Notes under the pieces: model-generated
What the model saw: the letters and a program-made list of their open reading frames with translations, nothing else
The model's database searches: none
What the model was told of the DNA's origin: nothing
Source of the DNA: Alectryocaccomicrobium faecavium
GTDB lineage: Bacteria > Bacillota > Clostridia > Christensenellales > Aristaeellaceae
NCBI GenBank assembly: GCA_018713425.1
Contig: DVOT01000140.1
Coordinates: forward strand, 1 to 13,131
Reading direction: 5' to 3'
DNA: 13,131 nt
Translations under genes and position numbers: made by a program
Part shown: positions 6,485-13,131 of the stretch, in pieces
Layout of the letters: each line of letters begins with the position of its first letter
Position numbering within the stretch: position 1 is the stretch's first letter

Positions 6485-6631
6485 TTATGCATTTGTTGTC
6501 GAATGCTGTCGAATTTTATGCAAGGATTTTTTTGGTGAAGGCAGGAATAATCGGCATGCGTAGCGTATATACATATGGATATACGGAATATTTTGCTGGA
6601 TATGCAATGCAACTTATGCATTTTGTTGACG
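6485..6631. repeat. AT-rich intergenic region with repeated TATGCA and a direct repeat
   Basis: The 165-bp gap 6483-6647 is much richer in A+T than its neighbours. TATGCA occurs at 6486, 6517, 6601 and 6615. A longer direct repeat, TTATGCATTT(T)GTTG(T/A)CG, occurs at 6485-6501 and 6614-6631, the second copy ending 16 bases before the start codon. TGTCGAAT is repeated at 6497 and 6507, exactly 10 bp apart, and GTCGAA also occurs at 6472. I find no convincing -35/-10 pair and no terminator in the gap. Confidence 0.65.
6564..6585. promoter_or_regulatory. 22-bp dyad, candidate operator
   Basis: CGTATAT (6564-6570) and ATATACG (6579-6585) are inverted copies around a central palindrome CATATG (6572-6577). 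Ten of eleven base pairs are symmetric; only the 6571/6578 pair fails. The size and two-fold symmetry suit a dimeric regulator site. It lies 62 bp before the start of the 168-residue membrane protein gene. Confidence 0.5.
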
Positions 6632-6647
6632 GCAAGGAGGTCATCAC

Positions 6648-7154
6648 ATGCAAGAAAATCTGCAAAAACGTGCCCAGCTGGAAAAAAGCCGGCGCTGGAT
6701 CTTGGCGGGTACCGCGGCGGCGATCATCATAGCGCTGCTCATCACCATCGCCATATTGGATTCGCAGCTGGATGCCGCAGCCCAGCGCAGCGACCAGGTT
6801 TTGCTCTCAATCACCCAGGAATTGCAATCGGAATTGGTTTTCGCGCTTCGCTCGTATGACGGCATTTATTCCACAGGCGCGGATGTGGACGGCTCCATTT
6901 TGCCCACAGTGCGGCAACATTTGAACACGGCCACGGCGCTCAACAACATCCTTACCAATGGCTTTGGCAGCGCTTATTCGGTATTCACGCAGGATTTGTA
7001 CAACCGGCTGGAACATTTTTATTCGGAATACGAGCTGGCGCGCAGCGCAAACCGCTCCACCGACACCGCGATGGAGCTGCTCGACAGTTGCATGCGCGAT
7101 ATCGAGAACATCGTGCTCACGCGGTTCGAAGCCGATGGACGGGTCATTTTGTGA
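6648..7154 (+). CDS. Unrecognised single-pass membrane protein
   Basis: A 168-residue protein with a near-perfect ribosome site (AAGGAGG at 6634-6640, 7 bases before ATG). I do not recognise the family. Residues 1-16 are polar and basic, 17-38 form one strongly hydrophobic segment (AAAIIIALLITIAIL), and 39-168 should lie outside. The outside part looks mainly helical: a Gln/Leu-rich stretch (about 40-70, possible coiled coil), a Gly/Asp loop (71-83) and two or three further helices ending RVIL. It has a single cysteine (148) and no enzyme motif I can see. The layout resembles the sensor half of a receptor without a signalling domain, but that is only shape. The upstream region is unusually structured, and base composition is less GC-rich than in its neighbours. 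The stop is immediately followed by the stop of rluF on the other strand. Confidence 0.75.
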   Translation: MQENLQKRAQLEKSRRWILAGTAAAIIIALLITIAILDSQLDAAAQRSDQVLLSITQELQSELVFALRSYDGIYSTGADVDGSILPTVRQHLNTATALNNILTNGFGSAYSVFTQDLYNRLEHFYSEYELARSANRSTDTAMELLDSCMRDIENIVLTRFEADGRVIL

Positions 7155-7856
7155 TCACAGCGCGCGCAGCAGTTCTTCCAGTTCCCGCGCGGTCAGGTTG
7201 CGCCAGTGCCCGCTTTTGAGGTTGCCCAGGCGCACGTTCATGATGCGCACGCGCTTTAGGCGCACCACGCGATAGCCCAAATATTCGCACATCCGGCGGA
7301 TCTGGCGGTTCAGCCCCTGCACCAGGATCAGGGTGAACCGCCGTTCGCCGGTTTTGCGTATTTTGCAAGGCAGGGTCACAGTGTCCAGAATGGGCACGCC
7401 GCTTTCCATGGCGCGCAAAAATTCGCCGGTGATGGGCTTGTCCACTTCCACTTCATATTCTTTTTCGTGCTTGCCCGCGGCGCGCAGGATTTTGTTCACG
7501 ATGTCGCCGTCGCTGGTGAGCAGAATCAGGCCCTCGCTGTCCTTGTCTAGCCGGCCGATGGGATAGATGCGCTCTTTGTGGCCGATGAAATCCACGATGT
7601 TGGCCTTTTCGCGCGGGTCCGCCGTGCACACGATGCCCACGGGCTTGTTCAGCGCGATATACACCTTTTTGCCGCGCGTGCGCACCGGCGCGCCGTCCAC
7701 CAGCACGGTGGAACCGGGCGCGACCACGTCGCCCAGCACCGCGCGCACCCCGTCGATGCGCACGCGCCCGCCCTCGATCATCCGGTCGGCTTCGCGGCGC
7801 GAGCAGATGCCCGCGTCCGCCAGGTATTTGTTGATGCGCACCGCGTGTTCTTCCAT
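7155..7856 (-). CDS. rluF: 23S rRNA pseudouridine synthase, RluF type
   Basis: A 233-residue protein with an S4 RNA-binding domain (about 5-52) and a RsuA/RluB-type catalytic domain. The catalytic Asp is Asp104 in GRLDKDSEGL. Later motifs, EKEYEVEVDKPIT, GVPILDTVTLPC, QGLNRQIRRMCEYLGY, RVRIMNVRLG and GHWRNLT, match E. coli RluF (pseudouridine 2604, with some 2605) better than RluB or RsuA. At 233 residues it lacks the extra C-terminal tail of E. coli RluF (290). GGAGG at 7863-7867 lies 6 bases before ATG 7856. A single gene under its own strong promoter, divergent from the DUF1015 operon. It converges with the 168-residue membrane protein gene with no bases between stop codons, and no terminator is seen there. 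Confidence 0.9.
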   Translation of the reverse strand: MEEHAVRINKYLADAGICSRREADRMIEGGRVRIDGVRAVLGDVVAPGSTVLVDGAPVRTRGKKVYIALNKPVGIVCTADPREKANIVDFIGHKERIYPIGRLDKDSEGLILLTSDGDIVNKILRAAGKHEKEYEVEVDKPITGEFLRAMESGVPILDTVTLPCKIRKTGERRFTLILVQGLNRQIRRMCEYLGYRVVRLKRVRIMNVRLGNLKSGHWRNLTARELEELLRAL

Positions 7857-7870
7857 AAAATTCCTCCGCG

Positions 7871-7885
7871 CCCCGTTTGCCGGGG
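7871..7885 (-). other. GC hairpin in the rluF leader next to its ribosome site
   Basis: CCCCG (7871-7875) and CGGGG (7881-7885) form a 5-bp stem with a 5-base loop, starting 3 bases from the rluF GGAGG. The predicted leader spans about 7857-7898. It may tune translation, or be chance. Confidence 0.35.
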
Positions 7886-7904
7886 GTATTCTCTATCAGA
7901 ATTT

Positions 7905-7933
7905 ATTATATCACAACGCAGCGCGGTTTACAA
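7905..7933 (-). promoter_or_regulatory. Promoter for rluF
   Basis: On the minus strand TTGTAA (7933-7928) is followed by a 17-base spacer and a consensus TATAAT (7910-7905) with an extended TGA just before it. The start would be near 7898, leaving a leader of about 42 bases. The -35 box overlaps that of the opposite promoter. Confidence 0.8.
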
Positions 7934-7955
7934 TTCCCACCGGTTCTGGTACAAT
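7927..7955 (+). promoter_or_regulatory. Promoter for the DUF1015-RlmI-ABC operon
   Basis: TTTACA (7927-7932), a 17-base spacer and TACAAT (7950-7955) make a near-consensus sigma-A promoter, five of six matches in each box. The start would be near 7962, leaving a leader of about 28 bases that holds the ribosome site GAGGAG (7978-7983). Confidence 0.85.
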
Positions 7956-7989
7956 AGAATGCGATAACAAACCATGTGAGGAGAATGGT

Positions 7990-9134
7990 ATGGAAAATAT
8001 CCTTCGCGCGCCGCAGATTTTGTTGCCCGGGGCGCGCTTTTCGCTGGAAAAATGGGCGGTCGTGGCCTGCGACCAGTTCACTTCCCAGCCGGAGTATTGG
8101 CAGGAGACGCAGGCCCTTGCGCAGGGCGCGCCCAGCGCGCTGAACATCGTCTATCCCGAGGCCTGGCTCGCGCAGGGGGACGCGCGCATCGCCGAGATCA
8201 ACCGCACGATGGAAGAATACCTCCATGGCGTGCTCACCCGGCAAGTGGACGGCTACGTGCTCGTGGAGCGGGAAACTTCCACGGGCAAACGCCTGGGGCT
8301 GGTGGCGGAAATCGACCTGGCGGCCTACGATTACCGGCCCGGCAGCGCGCCGCGCATCCGCGCCACGGAGGGCACGATCCTGGAGCGCATCCCTCCGCGC
8401 GTAAAGATCCGGGAAAACGCGCCTCTGGAAACGCCGCACGCCATGCTCCTGGCGGACGATCCGGGCCGCACGCTCATCGAGCCGCTGTACGCGCGGCGCG
8501 ATTCGTTTGAACTGCTGTACGATTTCGATCTGATGCAGGGCGGCGGGCACATCCGCGGCTGGCGCGTGGGCGGCGCGCAGAACGCGCAGATCGAGGAAGC
8601 GGCCCGCGCGCTGGAAAAAGAGGGGTTGGCCTTTGCCGTGGGGGATGGCAACCATTCGCTGGCGGCGGCCCGGCGCTGCTGGGAGCTTTCCGGCGAACCG
8701 CTCGCGCGCTGGGCGCTGGTGGAAATCGTCAATGTGTACGACGAGGCGCTGGTATTTGAGCCGATCCACCGGGCGATTTTTGGCGGGGACGCGGCCAGCC
8801 TGCGCGCCGCTTTGCGCGCGCGCTTCCCGGCGGGGGAGGGCGCGGCGCTGCTGTGCGGCGGGCGGGAGGAAGGGTTCGCCTGCGGCCTGGCCGAGTTGCA
8901 GCCGCTGCTGGACGAGTGGGCGCGGCAAAACGGCGCCGCCATCGATTACATCCACGGCGCGGACGTGGCGCGCCGTCTGGCGGCGGAGGGCGCGGCGAGC
9001 CTTTTGCTGCCGGTGATCCCCAAGGAAGAACTGTTCGCCCAGGTGCGCCTGCACGGCGCGCTGCCGCGCAAGGCGTTTTCCATGGGCGCGGCGCGCGATA
9101 AGCGCTATTATCTGGAATGCAGGAGAATCCGGCC

Positions 9135-9138
<4 letters not shown>
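7990..9138 (+). CDS. DUF1015 family protein
   Basis: A 382-residue protein from ATG 7990, with AGGAG at 7979-7983. A longer frame from 7567 would run across rluF and both promoters, so it is rejected. Family marks are RAPQILLPG (6-14), WAVVACDQFTSQPEYW (22-37), RATEGTILERIPPR (124-137), VGDGNHSLAAAR (217-228), FEPIHR (256-261) and PRKAFSMG followed by KRYYLE (359-376). GDGNHS stands where other DUF1015 proteins have a DGHHR-like motif. The biochemical role of this family is not known to me; in clostridia it is often near serine or aminotransferase genes, which is not the case here. Its stop overlaps the start of the methyltransferase gene by 4 bases (ATGA). Confidence 0.88.
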
Positions 9139-10298
<1,160 letters not shown>

Positions 10299-10301
10299 GC
10301 C

Positions 10302-12023
10302 ATGATCAAGTTAATGCGGTATTTGCGCGACTACAAGCTGGAAAGCGTAGTCGGCCCCCTGTTCAAGTTTTTCGAGGCTTGCCTCGAATTGCTGGTGCCC
10401 ATTGTGATGGCCCGCGTGATCGACGTGGGCGTGAAGAATGGGGATAGTGGCTATATCCTGCGCATGGGCGCGGTGCTGGCCGCGTTCGCGCTGTCGGGCG
10501 TGGTGTGCGCGCTCACGGCGCAGTATTTCGCGGCCAAGGCTTCCATGGGCTTTGGCACAAAGTTGCGCGCCGATTTGTACCGGCATGTCAACCGGCTCTC
10601 CTTCGCCGAGCTGGACACAGCCGGCGCGCCCACGCTGATCACCCGGCTGACCAGCGACGCCAACCAGGCGCAGGCCAGCATCAACTTAACGCTGCGGCTG
10701 CTGTTGCGCTCGCCGTTCATCGTGCTGGGCGCGATCGCCATGGCCTTCACCATCGACGCGCGGCTCACGCTGATCTTCATCGGCGCCACGGCGCTGTTGG
10801 GCCTGTGCGTGTTTTTCGTGATGCGCGCCACCATTCCGCTCTACCGGCGCATTCAATCCCGGCTGGACCGCGTTTCCCGCCTCACGCGCGAGAGCCTGTC
10901 CGGCGCGCGCGTAATCCGCGCGTTTTCGCGCCAGGCGAGCGAAAAGGCGGATTATGAGGCGGAAACCGGCGAACTGTTGCGCGCGCAGGTGCGCGCGGGC
11001 CGCCTGTCCGCGCTGCTCAACCCGGCCACCAGCGCGATTGTGAACGCGGCCATTGCCCTGCTCGTGTGGCAGGGCGGCTATCGCGTGTTTGCGGGCGGCA
11101 TCACGCAGGGCGAGGTCGTGGCGCTGGTGAACTATATGACGCAGATCCTCGTGGCGCTGCTCGCGCTTTCCAACCTGATCGTGCAGATGGCGCGCGGCAG
11201 CGCTTCCGCCGCGCGGCTGAACGAACTGTTCGCGCTGCGGCCCTCCATCGTGGACGGCCCGGGCGCGCAGACGGAGGAAGGCGCGAACGCCGTCGAATTC
11301 CAGCGCGTAAGCTTCCGCTATCCTGGCGCGGGCGCGCCTTCGCTGGCGGATGTTTCCTTTGCCGCGCCGCGGGGCAGCACCATCGGCGTGATCGGCGGCA
11401 CGGGCAGCGGCAAATCCACGCTGGTGAACCTGATTCCCCGCCTGTATGACGCTACGGAGGGATCGGTGAAGGTCTTTGGCGCGGACGTAAAGCAATACCG
11501 CCTGCGCGAGTTGCGCGGCCGCATCGGCGTGGCGCCCCAGCGCGCGGCGCTGTTCCGCGGCACCATTCGGGAAAACCTGCAGTGGGGCAAGCCCGGCGCC
11601 ACGGATGAAGAGATCACCCGCGCGCTGACCGTGGCCCAGGCGGCGGATTTCGTGTTTGCCTCGCCCGAGGGACTGGACCGCCACATCGAGCAGGGCGGAC
11701 GCAACCTTTCCGGCGGGCAGCGGCAGCGGCTCACCATCGCCCGCGCGCTGGTGGGCGAGCCGGACATTTTGATTTTGGACGATAGCGCCTCCGCGCTGGA
11801 TTACGCCACCGACGCGCGCTTGCGCCGGGCCATCCGGGAAAGCACGCGGGATATGACGGTGTTCATCGTATCCCAGCGCGTGTCCTCCATCCGCCAGGCG
11901 GACGCGATTTTGGTGCTGGACGACGCGCATCTCGCGGGCGTGGGCACGCACGAGGCGTTGATGCGCGATTGCGCCGTGTACCGCGAAATTGCCCTGTCGC
12001 AGGAAAAGGAGGCGAAAGCATGA
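10302..12023 (+). CDS. ABC exporter half-transporter 1 with non-canonical catalytic residues
   Basis: A 573-residue type IV ABC exporter half. Residues 1-310 hold about six membrane segments, and 330-573 the ATPase. Walker A is GGTGSGKS (365-372), Q-loop Gln413, signature LSGGQ (469-473) and Walker B ILILDD (489-494). The usual catalytic Glu after Walker B is Asp494, and the switch His is Gln525 (VSQR). The same two changes mark the TM287 half of the Thermotoga TM287/TM288 heterodimer, so this half should form the degenerate, slow-hydrolysing site. The signature here is intact, so the partner should own the active site. It resembles MdlA/YheI-like or drug/lipid exporters; substrate unknown. 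No strong ribosome site is seen at the start, 3 bases after the methyltransferase stop. It overlaps half 2 by ATGA. Confidence 0.92.
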   Translation: MIKLMRYLRDYKLESVVGPLFKFFEACLELLVPIVMARVIDVGVKNGDSGYILRMGAVLAAFALSGVVCALTAQYFAAKASMGFGTKLRADLYRHVNRLSFAELDTAGAPTLITRLTSDANQAQASINLTLRLLLRSPFIVLGAIAMAFTIDARLTLIFIGATALLGLCVFFVMRATIPLYRRIQSRLDRVSRLTRESLSGARVIRAFSRQASEKADYEAETGELLRAQVRAGRLSALLNPATSAIVNAAIALLVWQGGYRVFAGGITQGEVVALVNYMTQILVALLALSNLIVQMARGSASAARLNELFALRPSIVDGPGAQTEEGANAVEFQRVSFRYPGAGAPSLADVSFAAPRGSTIGVIGGTGSGKSTLVNLIPRLYDATEGSVKVFGADVKQYRLRELRGRIGVAPQRAALFRGTIRENLQWGKPGATDEEITRALTVAQAADFVFASPEGLDRHIEQGGRNLSGGQRQRLTIARALVGEPDILILDDSASALDYATDARLRRAIRESTRDMTVFIVSQRVSSIRQADAILVLDDAHLAGVGTHEALMRDCAVYREIALSQEKEAKA

Positions 12024-13131
12024 AGCGGAAAACCCTTTTGCGCATTTTGCGCTTTGCGCGGCCGCACATGGCCTATATCGTGCTCTCGCTGGTGATGGCC
12101 GTGGCCTCCATTTCCATGACGCTGTACGCGCCGGTATTGATCGGCGACGCGGTGGATCAGATTGTGGGGCCGGGCAACGTGGATTTCGCGGGCGTGCTGG
12201 CGATCCTCGTTCGCCTCATCTGGGTGGTGGCCGCGGGCGCGGTGGCCACGTGGCTGATGGGCCTGTGCACCAACCGCGCGGCCTACAGCACGGCGCGGGA
12301 AATCCGCAAAAGCGCCTTTGAAACGCTGGAAAACGTGCCCCTTTCCTATATCGACGGCCGCCGCCATGGCGATGTGATCAGCCGCGTGGTGACGGACGTG
12401 GACCAGATTTCCGATGGCCTGCTCATTGGCTTCACGCAGCTGTTCTCCGGCGCGGTGACCATCGTGGGCACGCTCATCTTCATGTTCGGGCTGAATGTGC
12501 GCATCACGCTGATCGTCATTCTGGTCACGCCCATTTCGCTGCTGGTGGCCAATTTCGTGGCGCGGCGCACGTTCAGCATGTTCAAGGCGCAGTCCGAAAC
12601 GCGCGGGGAAATGACCTCGCTGGTGGAGGAAACCGTGGGCGGGCAGAACGTGGTGAAGGTCTTTTCGCGGGAGGAAACCTGCGAAGCGCGGTTCGACGAA
12701 ATCAACGAGCGGCTGCGCGTGTGCGGCATCCGCGCGCTGTTCTTTTCGTCCATCACCAATCCGTGCACGCGGTTTGTGAATTCCATCGTGTACGCCTGCG
12801 TGGGCGTATTCGGCGCGATCGCCGCCATTTCCGGCTCGCTCAGCGTGGGCATGCTCACCTGCTTCCTCACTTACGCGAACCAGTACACCAAGCCCTTCAA
12901 CGAAATCGCGGGCGTGGCGGCGGAATTGCAAAGCGCCATCGCCTCGGCGGCGCGCGTGTTCGAATTGATCGACGCGCCCTGGCAGGAACCGGACGCGCCG
13001 GACGCGCAGCCCCTCGCGCGCGCGGATGGCAGCGTGGAAATCCGGGATGTGGCGTTTTCCTACCGGCAGGATGTGCCGCTGATCGAAAACCTCAACCTCG
13101 CGGCGCAGCCTGGCCAGCGCATCGCCATCGT
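12020..13131 (+). CDS. ABC exporter half-transporter 2 (3' end beyond the window)
   Basis: Starts at ATG 12020, overlapping the stop of half 1, with AAGGAGG at 12006-12012. The 370 residues visible hold the full six-segment membrane domain (FARPHMAYIVLS start, DVISRVVTDVDQI at 118-130, coupling-helix region FSREE at 215-219) and the first strand of the ATPase (VEIRDVAFSYRQDVPLIENLNL). The window ends before Walker A. The membrane domain is like YheH/MdlB or TM288. It should pair with half 1 in one heterodimeric exporter. Expected from that pairing: a canonical Walker B Glu and switch His, and possibly a weakened signature motif. Confidence 0.92.
   Translation, partial: MKRKTLLRILRFARPHMAYIVLSLVMAVASISMTLYAPVLIGDAVDQIVGPGNVDFAGVLAILVRLIWVVAAGAVATWLMGLCTNRAAYSTAREIRKSAFETLENVPLSYIDGRRHGDVISRVVTDVDQISDGLLIGFTQLFSGAVTIVGTLIFMFGLNVRITLIVILVTPISLLVANFVARRTFSMFKAQSETRGEMTSLVEETVGGQNVVKVFSREETCEARFDEINERLRVCGIRALFFSSITNPCTRFVNSIVYACVGVFGAIAAISGSLSVGMLTCFLTYANQYTKPFNEIAGVAAELQSAIASAARVFELIDAPWQEPDAPDAQPLARADGSVEIRDVAFSYRQDVPLIENLNLAAQPGQRIAI

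Noticed and set aside
6483..6560. A sigma-A promoter upstream of the dyad (TTGTTG or TTGTCG with TTTTAT/TATGCA)
   Set aside because: Spacers are 15 bases and the boxes match poorly; no pair is good enough to annotate.
6436..6732. 98-residue plus-strand frame across the end of the Gx gene and the AT-rich gap
   Set aside because: It overlaps both real genes, has no ribosome site, and its C-terminal part is an out-of-frame reading of the membrane protein gene.
6867..6896. STGAD in the unknown membrane protein as an ApbE flavinylation site
   Set aside because: ApbE acceptors end in Thr or Ser after GA (S/T-G-A-T/S). Here the residue is Asp, so no FMN attachment is expected.

Overview
The window comes from a GC-rich, monoderm, Clostridia-like member of the Bacillota. 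This is inferred from the gene families present: VanZ, an LCP cell-wall ligase, an ApbE lipoprotein, a NusG_II/Gx transporter pair, a Bacillota-type DUF1015 protein and a fused nuclease-XPD helicase. AGGAGG-type ribosome sites and TTG/GTG starts fit as well. I cannot fix the genus. No CRISPR array, insertion sequence, integrase, rRNA or tRNA is visible. The window is mostly chromosomal housekeeping, plus one gene I cannot identify with an unusual upstream region.

Layout. 1-609 (+) is the 3' part of an Rpn/PD-(D/E)XK transposase-like gene that ends in a Gly-every-fourth-residue tail, followed by a strong terminator (681-722). 812-3172 (+) is an XPD/DinG-type iron-sulphur helicase with an intact-looking N-terminal PD-(D/E)XK nuclease, started from TTG. 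Converging on it with a 60-bp overlap is a minus-strand operon read apbE (5583-4603), LCP protein (4580-3549), vanZ-like (3556-3113). Diverging from apbE are a NusG_II-domain protein (5654-5995) and a Gx-family membrane protein (5997-6482). A palindromic -10 box lies between the two directions.

6483-6647 is an AT-rich intergenic stretch with a 22-bp dyad, four TATGCA copies and a long direct repeat. It precedes an unrecognised single-pass membrane protein (6648-7154). That gene's stop codon abuts the stop of rluF (7856-7155, minus). rluF and the following plus-strand operon leave from two divergent promoters whose -35 boxes overlap (7905-7955). That operon is DUF1015 protein (7990-9138), RlmI-type rRNA methyltransferase (9135-10298), ABC exporter half 1 (10302-12023) and ABC exporter half 2 (12020 to beyond the right edge), joined by ATGA overlaps or a 3-bp gap.

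How the genes work together. ApbE, NusG_II and Gx proteins together recall the fmnB/eetA/eetB part of the Listeria flavin-based extracellular electron transfer locus, so an extracytoplasmic flavin/redox role is likely, although no FMN-acceptor protein is in the window. LCP and VanZ are cell-envelope proteins. RluF and RlmI both modify 23S rRNA. The two ABC halves should form a heterodimeric exporter: half 1 already shows the non-canonical catalytic residues (Asp for Glu, Gln for His) expected of a degenerate ATP site.
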